Positions 15,857 to 23,329 of a stretch of 64,000 nt of DNA are shown here, piece after piece. The notes beneath the pieces are model-generated. The model did no database searches. It was not told where the DNA came from and saw only the letters and a list, made by a program, of their open reading frames with translations. The translations under genes and the position numbers were made by a program. Source of the stretch: Streptomyces umbrinus (lineage in GTDB: Bacteria > Actinomycetota > Actinomycetes > Streptomycetales > Streptomycetaceae); assembly GCF_030817415.1 (NCBI RefSeq), contig NZ_JAUSZI010000002.1, forward strand, positions 4,278,001 to 4,342,000. The letters are read 5' to 3'. Every line of letters starts with the position of its first letter. Position 1 is the stretch's first letter.

Positions 15857-16987
15857 TCACGTGCTCCGCCGCGTCACGAACTCCGCCAGCGACAGAAGCC
15901 CTCCCGCCGCTTCCGGATCCGGGACGGCCCGGGACAGGTGCCGCAGGGCCCTGGCCATCCGGTCGGCGGCCTGGACCTGGGCCCAGTCACGCCCACCCGC
16001 CCGCTCGACGGCGAGGACCGTACGCTCCAGATCGCCGTCGCGGTACGGAACCCGGTACAGCTCGGCCAGTTCGGCCGCGGCCGGTGTGCCCGAGGCGAGC
16101 GCGGCGACCACGGGGAGGGACTTCTTGCGGGCCATCAGGTCCGCCCCGGCCGGCTTGCCGGTGCGGCTCGGGTCCCCCCAGATGCCGATCACGTCGTCGA
16201 TGAGCTGGAAGGCGAGCCCGGCCTCCCGACCGAACGCGTCGAGAGCGTCGACGTCCTCCTCTCCGGCCCCCGCGTACAGCGCCCCGAGCGCGCACGCGCA
16301 GCCGAGCAGCGCCCCCGTCTTGGCCTCGGCCATGGTGAGCACCTCTTCGAGCGTGACGTCGTCGGGGCCGCGGCGCTCCATGACGGTGTCCGTGTGCTGG
16401 CCCGCGCACAGTTCGACGACACAGCTCGCGAGCCGCGCGGCCGCAGCCGAGGACGCCGGACGCGGATCCTCGGCGAGCAACTGGTGGGCCAGTGCCTGCA
16501 GGGAGTCCCCGGCAAGGACCGCGTCGGCGTCCCCGAACACCGCCCACGCGGTGGGCCGGTGCCTGCGGGTGGTGTCCCGGTCCATCACGTCGTCGTGCAG
16601 CAGGGTGAAGTTGTGCACGAGCTCCACCGCGGCGGCCGCCCGTACGGCCGTCTCCTGCTCTCCGCCGAGCGCCCGGACCGCGGCCAGCACGAGCGCGGGC
16701 CGGATCGCCTTGCCCGAGTTCCCCGCCGCAGGGCTGCCGTCCGCGTGCTCCCACCCGAAGTGGTAGAGCGCGATCCGGCGCAACGGGCCGGGCAACGACT
16801 CGACGGCCCGGCGCAGTTCGGGGTCGACCGACGCCCGGGACCGCTCCAGGATCCCGGCGGCCTCCTGCCCTTCGGGCGACCCCCGTCGCCCGCCGGGCAC
16901 GCCACCCGGCACCGGCCCTCCCCGCGCTTCCGGTCCTTCCACGGCCGGCAGCGGGCTCTGTTGCGTCTCCGTCATGAGCTCACCCAT
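15857..16987 (-). CDS. Polyprenyl diphosphate synthase, probable encapsulin cargo
   Basis: 376 residues from ATG 16985-16987 behind GCGAGGCGGATCC; a second ATG four codons later is possible. Residues 1 to about 47 are Pro/Gly-rich and look disordered. The rest is a trans-isoprenyl diphosphate synthase: GKAIRP (residues 92-97) binding the homoallylic diphosphate, first Asp-rich motif DDVMD (132-136), GQHTD, and second motif DDVIGIWGD (264-272), followed by ADLMARKKSLP. It should elongate allylic diphosphates with IPP; chain length cannot be read. It lies 112 bp downstream of the shell-protein gene on the same strand. In Family 2 encapsulins a disordered N-terminal extension is the usual cargo-loading signal, so packaging in the shell is inferred. 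Confidence 0.9.
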   Translation of the reverse strand: MGELMTETQQSPLPAVEGPEARGGPVPGGVPGGRRGSPEGQEAAGILERSRASVDPELRRAVESLPGPLRRIALYHFGWEHADGSPAAGNSGKAIRPALVLAAVRALGGEQETAVRAAAAVELVHNFTLLHDDVMDRDTTRRHRPTAWAVFGDADAVLAGDSLQALAHQLLAEDPRPASSAAAARLASCVVELCAGQHTDTVMERRGPDDVTLEEVLTMAEAKTGALLGCACALGALYAGAGEEDVDALDAFGREAGLAFQLIDDVIGIWGDPSRTGKPAGADLMARKKSLPVVAALASGTPAAAELAELYRVPYRDGDLERTVLAVERAGGRDWAQVQAADRMARALRHLSRAVPDPEAAGGLLSLAEFVTRRST

Positions 16988-17051
16988 GGATCCGCCTCGC
17001 AGAGTGCGTGGACGGTGGCGGCTCCGCCGGCGACGGGCGCGTACCCCCTCG

Positions 17052-17071
17052 GTCCGCCCCCACCGGCGGAC
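17052..17071 (-). promoter_or_regulatory. Hairpin between shell and cargo genes
   Basis: GTCCGCC (17052-17058) pairs with GGCGGAC (17065-17071) across a six-base loop, in the 112-bp spacer after the shell gene stop. It could reduce read-through or protect the shell mRNA 3' end and so set more shell than cargo (inference). Confidence 0.4.
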
Positions 17072-17099
17072 GGGGACACGGCGCGCGCCGTACGGGACG

Positions 17100-18506
17100 T
17101 CACCTCCAGCGGCCGATCTCGACGTTCTCCAGGACCCCGAGCGCATCAGGCACCAGGACCGCGGCCGAGTAGTACGTCGTCACCAGGTAGGACATGATCG
17201 CCTGCTCACTGATGCCCATGAACCGCACGGACAGGCTCGGCTCGATCTCGTCCGGGATGCCGGCCTGCTGGAGTCCGATGACGCCCTGGTCGGCCTCGCC
17301 CGTACGCATGGCGATGATCGAGGTCGTGCGGGCCTCGGTGACCGGGATCTTGTTGCACGGGAACATCGGCACACCGCGCCAGGTGGGAATGCGGTTGCCG
17401 CCCATGTCGATGGTCTCCGGGACGAGCCCCCGCTTGTTGAGCTCGCGGCCGAACGCGGAGATCGCGCGCGGGTGGGCGAGCAGCAGCTTGGTGCCGCGCC
17501 GCCTGGTGAGCAGCTCGTCCAGGTCGTCCGGGCTGGGTACGCCGTCGTGCGGCTGCAGCCGCTGGTCGTACTCGCAGTTGTTGAGCAGCCCGAACTCCCG
17601 GTTGTTGATGAGCTCGTGCTCCTGGCGCTCCTTCAACGCCTCGACCGTGAGCCGCAACTGCTGCTCGGTCTGGTTCATCGGCTGGTTGTAGAGGTCGGCC
17701 ACGCGCGTGTGGATGCGCAGCACGGTCTGGGCGACGCTGAGTTCGTACTCGCGCGGTGCCGCGTCGTAGTCGACGTACGTCCCCGGGATGGCCTGTTCTC
17801 CGGTGTGACCGGCGGCGAGGTCGATCTCCTTCTCGCCGTAGTTGTTGGCGCGCTGCGTGGGAATCGCGCGCAGTTGCTGAAGGTGCTCGCGCAGGGACTC
17901 GGAGCGCTCGGCGATCTGGTCGAGGTCCTGGCGGGGCAGCGCGAGCACCGTGCAGGCCGTGACCGCGCGGGCCGTGTACTCCCAGATCGCCTCCGGGTCG
18001 GTGATCGCCTGCTCGCCGAAGTAGGCGCCGTCGGCCAGGACGCCGAGGACCGCGTCGTCCCCGTACGGGCCCGTGCCGATCTTCTCGACCTTGCCGTGCG
18101 CGAGCAGGAACACCTCGTCGGCCTGGCTGCCGAAGGAGGCGAGCACGTCGCCCGGGTCGAACTCCCGCTGCTGGCAGCGCTGTGCGAGCTCGGCGAGCAC
18201 CTCCGGGTCCTCGTAGGTGCGCAGTGCCGGCAGTTCGCCGAGCTCCGCGGGGATGACCTGAACGCGGTCACCGGTCTTCACGAACGTCACGCGACCGTCG
18301 CCCACCGAGTAGCTGAGCCTGCGGTTCACGCGGTATGTGCCGCCCTGCACGTTCACCCACGGCAGCATGCGCAGCAGCCATCGTGAGCTGATCTCCTGCA
18401 TCTGTGGCGCGGACTTGGTGGTGGTGGCCAGGTTCCGCGCCGCGGATGTGCCGAGACTCTTCTGCGGCTGATCCTGGTCCGCGCGGATCTCTTCGCCTAC
18501 CGACAT
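17100..18506 (-). CDS. Cyclic-nucleotide-domain capsid protein (EshA/EshB-type, Family 2B encapsulin shell)
   Basis: 468 residues from ATG 18504-18506 with GGGGAGGG eight bases upstream. The N-terminal arm contains [20 protein letters not shown] (41-60); a cyclic nucleotide-binding fold follows (about 106-205, with [20 protein letters not shown] and [10 protein letters not shown]). The C-terminal half, with [14 protein letters not shown] and [17 protein letters not shown], matches my memory of EshA/EshB and Family 2 encapsulins, which have the HK97 capsid fold. Such proteins self-assemble into protein nanocompartments. The gene heads an operon with a polyprenyl diphosphate synthase. Where Crp has the phosphate-binding Arg-Ser, this protein appears to have Trp-Glu, so canonical cAMP binding is doubtful. 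S. coelicolor EshB is encoded in this position (from memory). Confidence 0.88.
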   Translation of the reverse strand: MSVGEEIRADQDQPQKSLGTSAARNLATTTKSAPQMQEISSRWLLRMLPWVNVQGGTYRVNRRLSYSVGDGRVTFVKTGDRVQVIPAELGELPALRTYEDPEVLAELAQRCQQREFDPGDVLASFGSQADEVFLLAHGKVEKIGTGPYGDDAVLGVLADGAYFGEQAITDPEAIWEYTARAVTACTVLALPRQDLDQIAERSESLREHLQQLRAIPTQRANNYGEKEIDLAAGHTGEQAIPGTYVDYDAAPREYELSVAQTVLRIHTRVADLYNQPMNQTEQQLRLTVEALKERQEHELINNREFGLLNNCEYDQRLQPHDGVPSPDDLDELLTRRRGTKLLLAHPRAISAFGRELNKRGLVPETIDMGGNRIPTWRGVPMFPCNKIPVTEARTTSIIAMRTGEADQGVIGLQQAGIPDEIEPSLSVRFMGISEQAIMSYLVTTYYSAAVLVPDALGVLENVEIGRWR

Positions 18507-18700
18507 GAAATTGCCCTCCCCATCGTGCAATGAGCTGCGCCGAGAACACTTCCATCACGGACCGTGCCGGTGCTATTACACGAAAGAGGGGGAATGGATC
18601 TTCGAAAGCAGGGCATAACGGAGGACCCCCGCCCGGGCCGACAGGTCCGGGCGACCGGCCGGCCCGGCGAGGTGGATCTTCTCGATCGTTTCCCGGTCAC

Positions 18701-18714
18701 TTCCCGATCGGGAA
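18701..18714. promoter_or_regulatory. Perfect 14-bp palindrome in the encapsulin divergent promoter region
   Basis: TTCCCGATCGGGAA lies in the 266-bp gap between the divergently transcribed shell gene (start 18506) and the small protein gene (start 18773). A similar GATCGGGC follows. It could be an operator for either side; no cognate regulator gene is adjacent. Confidence 0.4.
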
Positions 18715-18772
18715 CTTCAAGATCGGGCCGCCCGTTCAACCGGCAACACGGACGAACCATGAGGAGACGGCA

Positions 18773-19006
18773 ATGGCAGGCTTCCTGGACCGCGCCAAGG
18801 AACAAGCACAGCGCGGCCTCACGCAGGGCAAGCAGAAGCTCGACGACGTCCAGGCACAGCGGGCGGGCGGCGATCTGCTGAAGAGCCTGGGCGCGGCCTA
18901 CCTCGCGGAGCGGCGCGGCAGCGGCTCTCCGCAGGCCACACAGCAGGCTCTCCAGGCCGTGGAAAGCCACATCGCGACGCACGGGGACGGCTTTCTGCGC
19001 GCCTGA
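18773..19006 (+). CDS. Small helical hypothetical protein, divergent from the encapsulin
   Basis: 77 residues starting MAGFLDRAKEQAQRGL, with GGAGACGG upstream of ATG 18773. It is charged and Gln/Ala-rich, predicted to be two amphipathic helices joined by a Gly/Ser turn (RRGSGSPQATQQAL), without Cys, signal peptide or membrane segment. Coding bias is good. I do not recognise a characterised family. It shares its promoter region with the shell gene, so a link to the compartment is conceivable but unproven. Confidence 0.75.
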   Translation: MAGFLDRAKEQAQRGLTQGKQKLDDVQAQRAGGDLLKSLGAAYLAERRGSGSPQATQQALQAVESHIATHGDGFLRA

Positions 19007-19143
19007 GGCGGTCCGCGCGTACCGCTGACCGGATCGGCTCGCACGCCGTGCGAACAAGTGGTCCCGACCGGGGAGACCGGGTACAAGCAGCGGTACGAGA
19101 CGGCCACGAAGGGTGGCCGTCGCGGCCCTGCAAGGAGGCGGTC

Positions 19144-19734
19144 ATGGCCCCACCCATGTCCGCGGGCAGCTTTCTGAGCCGGCTCAAGGCGGAAGGGCTC
19201 ACCGTCGTCGAGGTCGGCGACTGGGAGCATCACAACCGCAATCACAAGGGCCCGTGGGGCCCGGTCCACGGCGTGATGATCCACCACACGGTGACATCGG
19301 GGAGCCGGCGCACGGTCGAGATCTGCCGTGACGGCTACAGCGGTCTGCCCGGCCCGCTGTGCCACGGCGTCATCACCAAGGACGGCAGAGTCCACCTCGT
19401 CGGCTACGGCCGTTCCAACCACGCGGGCCTGGGCGACGACGACGTCCTGCGCGCGGTCATCGCGGAGAAGGCCCTCCCGCCGGACAACGAGGCGAACACC
19501 GACGGCAACCGCCACTTCTACGGCTTCGAGTGCGAGAACCTCGGCGACGGCGAGGATCCCTGGCCCGAAGCCCAGCTCGACGCCATCGAGCGCGCAGCGG
19601 CAGCGGTCTGCCGCCACCACGGCTGGACGGCCCGCTCGGTCATCGGCCACCTCGAATGGCAGCCGGGCAAGATCGACCCCCGCGGCTTCACGATGGCGGC
19701 CATGCGGGATCGCATCCACGAACGACTGAAGTAG
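19144..19734 (+). CDS. N-acetylmuramoyl-L-alanine amidase (Amidase_2/PGRP-like)
   Basis: 196 residues from ATG 19144 with AAGGAGGCGG upstream. It is a zinc amidase fold: MIHHTVTSG supplies the first zinc His, YGFECEN the Glu region and VIGHLEWQPGKIDP the second zinc His and catalytic Lys. It would cut the bond between MurNAc and the stem peptide. No signal peptide or wall-binding domain is visible, so it either acts inside the cell, leaves by another route, or derives from a phage endolysin. It stands alone on the plus strand between the small protein and a PLP enzyme. Confidence 0.9.
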   Translation: MAPPMSAGSFLSRLKAEGLTVVEVGDWEHHNRNHKGPWGPVHGVMIHHTVTSGSRRTVEICRDGYSGLPGPLCHGVITKDGRVHLVGYGRSNHAGLGDDDVLRAVIAEKALPPDNEANTDGNRHFYGFECENLGDGEDPWPEAQLDAIERAAAAVCRHHGWTARSVIGHLEWQPGKIDPRGFTMAAMRDRIHERLK

Positions 19735-19801
19735 CGCCCTGGTGGCGGGCCCGTGCCGCCGTGGCCCTGCCCCGCTCGGACGCGTGTCCGACAATGGGTG
19801 G

Positions 19802-20743
19802 GTGATCAGCCCCGAGACCCCCGAAGCGCTCGGCCTGGGCGCCCTGCGGCCACGGCTGCCGTCCCCGGTGCGAGAGGCCGTGGACGAGCGGTTCGCGCGG
19901 CGCGGTGTCCGGCTGCTGCTCAAGCGGGACGATCTGATCCACCCGGAGCTGGTCGGCAACAAGTGGCGCAAGCTCGCCCCGAACCTGCGAGCGGCGGCGG
20001 GCCGCACTGTCCTCACCTTCGGCGGCGCGTACTCGAACCATCTGCGGGCCACCGCCGCCGCGGGCCGCCTCCTGGGCCTGCCCACCGTCGGCGTGGTCCG
20101 CGGCCAGGAGCTCGCCGACCGACCGCTCAACCCGTCCCTGGCCCAGTGCGCGGCCGACGGCATGCGGTTCCACTTCATCGACAGATCGACGTACCGCCGC
20201 AAGAGCGAGCCGAAGACGCTGGCCGCCCTCCTTCGCGCGTGCGCCGCCGAGGACGCGTACGTGATCCCGGAGGGCGGCAGCAACTCCCTTGCCGTTCAGG
20301 GCTGCCGAGCCCTCGGCGAGGAACTGCGCGACCACGGCGGTGTCGACGTGGCCGCGGTCGCCTGCGGCACGGGCGGCACCTTCGCGGGCCTGGCCGCCGG
20401 CCTCGGCCCGGGCCGGCGCGCCCTCGGCATACCCGTCCTCAAGGGCGGCTTCCTCGACGCGGAGATACGTACGCTCCAGGACGAGGCCTTCGGCGGCCCG
20501 CGCGGCGACTGGTCGCTCGACGACCGCTTCCACTTCGGCGGTTACGCCCGCACGCCACCCGAACTCGACGCGTTCGCCGCCGACTTCGAGCAGCGCCACG
20601 AGCTGCCCGTGGAGCGTCTCTATGTCGCCAAGTTGCTGTACGGACTTGTCGCCCTCGCCGAGGAGGGCGCGTTCGCGCGCGGGACGACGATCGCGGCGGT
20701 CGTCACCGGCAGCCCCCACCTCCGAACCGCCGACAAGGTCTAG
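19802..20743 (+). CDS. PLP-dependent D-cysteine desulfhydrase / ACC deaminase-like protein
   Basis: 313 residues from GTG 19802. The tryptophan-synthase-beta-like fold has the PLP Lys in LVGNKWRKLAPNL and the phosphate/substrate loop FGGAYSNHLRATAAA, plus VIPEGGSNSLAVQG and CGTGGTFAGLAAGL for the cofactor phosphate. These features place it with ACC deaminase and D-cysteine desulfhydrase; the two activities cannot be separated by eye. Breakdown of D-Cys or a related amino acid to pyruvate, ammonia and sulfide is the more general expectation. It converges with the antiporter gene, only three bases apart. Confidence 0.85.
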   Translation: MISPETPEALGLGALRPRLPSPVREAVDERFARRGVRLLLKRDDLIHPELVGNKWRKLAPNLRAAAGRTVLTFGGAYSNHLRATAAAGRLLGLPTVGVVRGQELADRPLNPSLAQCAADGMRFHFIDRSTYRRKSEPKTLAALLRACAAEDAYVIPEGGSNSLAVQGCRALGEELRDHGGVDVAAVACGTGGTFAGLAAGLGPGRRALGIPVLKGGFLDAEIRTLQDEAFGGPRGDWSLDDRFHFGGYARTPPELDAFAADFEQRHELPVERLYVAKLLYGLVALAEEGAFARGTTIAAVVTGSPHLRTADKV

Positions 20744-20746
20744 GCC

Positions 20747-22342
20747 CTACGTCGCCTCGCGGAACGCCGCCGCCTCCTCCAGGTCCAGGCGTCGCAGCAG
20801 CGTCCGGAGCATCTCGTCGTCGATGTAACGGCCGTCCCGGAGTCTCACGAACATCGCCCGCTCGGCGCCGATCATCTCGCGCGACAGCCGCCGGTACGTG
20901 TCGTCGGCGGTCTCCCCGGTCACGGGGTTCACCGTCCCGAGCCGCTCCCACACGGCGTTGCGGCGACGCTCCAGGACCGAGCGGAGCCGGTCGGCGAGCG
21001 GCGGCGGCAGCGCGTTGCGCTCGTCGTCGAGGAGTTCGTCCAGGCGGCGTTCCGCGGTCCGGGACGCCTGCGCCTGGGCGTTCGCCTCGGCGAGTGTCTC
21101 GGCCTGCCGGTCCCGCTCGGGCAGCTTCAGCAGCCGGACCAGCGGGGGCAGTGTCAGCCCTTGGACCACCAGCGTGCCGATCACCGTCGTGAAGGTCAGG
21201 AAGAGGATCAGATTGCGGCCCGGGAAGTCCTCCCCGCCCTCAGCGGTGAGCGGGATCGAGAAGGCGATGGCGAGCGAGACCACGCCTCTCATCCCGGCCC
21301 AGCTGATGATGAAGGGCCCCTTCCAGGTGGGGTTGTCCTCCCGTTCCCGGATCCGCTTGGACAGGATGTGTGGCAGGAAAGTCGCGGGATACACCCACAC
21401 GAAGCGGGACACCACGACGACCAGGAAGACGGCCACCGCGTACCAGGCGGCGCTCACTCCCTCGTACTCGTCGAGGCCCTTGAGGACGATCGGGAGCTGC
21501 AGGCCGATCAGCGCGAAGACCGCCGACTCCAGGATGAACGCGACCATCTTCCACACCGCCTCCTCCTGCAGCCGGGTCGCGAAGTCGACCTCCCAGTTGC
21601 GGTGCCCGAGGTAGAGCGCGACGACGACCACGGCGAGCACTCCGGAGGCGTGCACCTGCTCGGCGACCGCGTACGCGAAGAACGGGATCAGCAGGGACAG
21701 GGAGTTCTGGAGGAGCGCCTCCTTCAGGTGCGTGCGCAGCCAGTGGAGCGGCACCATCAGGACGACTCCGATGCCGATGCCGCCGATCGCCGCGAGCAGG
21801 AACTCGCCGATGCCGCCCGCCCAGGTCGCGCCCTCACCGACGGCAGCGGCGATTGCCACCCGGTAGGCGGTGATCGCGGTCGCGTCGTTCACCAGGGACT
21901 CGCCCTGCAGGATCGTGGTGACCCTGGAGGGCAGCCCTACCCGGCGCGCCACAGCCGTGGCCGCCACCGCGTCCGGGGGCGCCACGACCGCGCCCAGCAC
22001 GAGCGCCGCCGTCAGCGACAAATCCGGCACGATCATGTACGCGGCCCAGCCGACGACGAGCGTCGCGAAGAGCACGTACCCGACCGACAACAGCGCGACC
22101 GGCCTGAGCTGCGCCCGCAGATCGAGGTACGAGCTGTCCGTGGCCGCCGTGTAGAGCAGCGGGGGCAGCACCAGCGGGAGCACCACGTCGGGGTCGAGGG
22201 TGTATTCGGGGACCCCGGGCAGGTACGAGACGATCAGGCCCGCGGTGACCAGCAGCAGCGGCGCGGGCACCGGGGTACGGCGGGCCGCGCCGGCGACCAC
22301 GGCGCTGCCCGCGACCAGCAGGAGGAGGGGCATCACGTGCAT
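20747..22342 (-). CDS. Na+/H+ antiporter, CPA1 family
   Basis: 531 residues from ATG 22340-22342 (another ATG three codons later is possible). About twelve membrane helices are visible, starting MPLLLLVAGSAVVAGA. The transport-site signature is LVNDATAITAYRVAIAAA with the conserved Asp, and GAVVAPPDAVAATAVARR contributes the preceding helix. A cytoplasmic tail of about 130 charged residues (TLAEANAQAQASRTAERRLD) ends the protein, suggesting regulation of pH or salt response. It is divergent from the ZnF-UBP gene by 61 bp, an association I recall from several actinobacteria. Confidence 0.92.
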   Translation of the reverse strand: MHVMPLLLLVAGSAVVAGAARRTPVPAPLLLVTAGLIVSYLPGVPEYTLDPDVVLPLVLPPLLYTAATDSSYLDLRAQLRPVALLSVGYVLFATLVVGWAAYMIVPDLSLTAALVLGAVVAPPDAVAATAVARRVGLPSRVTTILQGESLVNDATAITAYRVAIAAAVGEGATWAGGIGEFLLAAIGGIGIGVVLMVPLHWLRTHLKEALLQNSLSLLIPFFAYAVAEQVHASGVLAVVVVALYLGHRNWEVDFATRLQEEAVWKMVAFILESAVFALIGLQLPIVLKGLDEYEGVSAAWYAVAVFLVVVVSRFVWVYPATFLPHILSKRIREREDNPTWKGPFIISWAGMRGVVSLAIAFSIPLTAEGGEDFPGRNLILFLTFTTVIGTLVVQGLTLPPLVRLLKLPERDRQAETLAEANAQAQASRTAERRLDELLDDERNALPPPLADRLRSVLERRRNAVWERLGTVNPVTGETADDTYRRLSREMIGAERAMFVRLRDGRYIDDEMLRTLLRRLDLEEAAAFREAT

Positions 22343-22403
22343 CGGCTTCGGCCCACCTTCGTTTCCGCGCGGATTCCCGCACGCCCGACGTAATCTGGCA
22401 ATC

Positions 22404-22664
22404 ATGAAACAGTGCACGCACGCCGACGCGCTGCCGCATCCAGAACCCGAGCCGCTGAGCGAGACCTGCCTGGAGTGTCTGGCGGCCGGCTCGCACCCCG
22501 TGCAGTTGCGACTGTGTCTCATCTGCGGAGACGTGGGCTGCTGCGACTCGTCGCCGCTGCGGCACGCGACGGAGCACTTCAAGGAGACGGGACACCCGAT
22601 CATGCGCACGTTCGAGCCCGGAGAGAACTGGCGCTGGTGCTTCGTCGACCACGTACTCGTGTGA
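22404..22664 (+). CDS. UBP-type zinc finger protein
   Basis: 86 residues made almost entirely of one ZnF-UBP domain: QCTHADAL, TCLECLAAG, RLCLICGDVGCCDSS and RHATEHFKETGHPI provide the Cys/His ligands. In eukaryotes this domain binds the C-terminus of ubiquitin; in actinobacteria the role is unknown, and such genes often neighbour cation/proton antiporters, as here. Start ATG 22404. Confidence 0.9.
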   Translation: MKQCTHADALPHPEPEPLSETCLECLAAGSHPVQLRLCLICGDVGCCDSSPLRHATEHFKETGHPIMRTFEPGENWRWCFVDHVLV

Positions 22665-22915
22665 CGAGGGATCCGGACGGTTCGACCCTCTGACCGTTGG
22701 GTACGTCAACCCGGCGCGCGCTCTTCCCAATTGGGCCCGCAGACCCCTAGCCACTGTGCGTATCCATAGGTTTACTATGAGTGACAGCAAGGGGTTGGGG
22801 TCCCGGGGACAGGAAACCTGAGAGCGCGATAGCGTCACCGCTGAACCACGTTGCGCGTTACCCCGGGGGGCGACCCTCGGCCCCCGAAAGAGCTTGTACC
22901 ACCTTGGAGGTGAGG

Positions 22916-23329
22916 GTGTCCCAGATCGCAGGCGAGCCCGCGACCCAGGACTTCGTGGAAGTCCGGCTGCCGGCTGCGGGTGCCTACCTGTCGGTGCTGC
23001 GCACGGCCACAGCCGGCCTCGCGGCGCGTTTGGACTTCACCCTCGACGAGATCGAGGACTTGCGCATCGCCGTGGACGAGGCGTGCGCGATCCTGTTGCA
23101 ACAGGCGGTGCCGGGCTCCGTGCTCAGCTGTGTCTTCCGCCTGATCGACGACTCGCTCGAGGTGACCGTCTCGGCCCCGACCACCGACGGCCATGCCCCC
23201 GCGCGGGACACCTTCGCCTGGACCGTGCTGTCGGCCCTCGCAGGCAAGGTGTCCTCCTCGGTGGCCGACGACAAAACCGTTTCGATCAGCCTCTACAAAC
23301 AGCGCGGCGCGGGACCCGGGCCGGCGTGA
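22916..23329 (+). CDS. ushX: Anti-sigma factor for SigH (UshX/PrsH)
   Basis: 137 residues from GTG 22916, with GGAGG five bases upstream. The fold is the GHKL/RsbW type: LDEIEDLRIAVDEACAILLQ corresponds to the N-box helix, although the usual Asn-Ala is replaced, and the glycine-rich ATP lid is poorly conserved. In S. coelicolor the equivalent protein binds and inactivates the stress sigma factor SigH. Its stop overlaps the GTG of sigH by GTGA, giving coupled synthesis. The upstream region (22665-22915) should carry the stress and developmental promoters; I could not assign them. Confidence 0.9.
   Translation: MSQIAGEPATQDFVEVRLPAAGAYLSVLRTATAGLAARLDFTLDEIEDLRIAVDEACAILLQQAVPGSVLSCVFRLIDDSLEVTVSAPTTDGHAPARDTFAWTVLSALAGKVSSSVADDKTVSISLYKQRGAGPGPA

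Noticed and set aside
15088..16203. Long plus-strand ORF encoding an 18-residue repeat protein
   Set aside because: The frame is open only because the 54-bp DNA repeat is a multiple of three; opposite-strand frames are equally open, third-position GC is lower than in real genes, and it runs antisense through the polyprenyl synthase gene.
18685..18716. SigB/SigH-type promoter (GTTT then GGGAAC) before the small protein gene
   Set aside because: The spacer is longer than the accepted 14-16 bases and the sequence is better explained by the palindrome TTCCCGATCGGGAA.
22760..22800. BldD operator in the sigH operon promoter region
   Set aside because: BldD is known to act on sigH in S. coelicolor, but here only a single AGTGA half-site was seen, not a convincing inverted pair.
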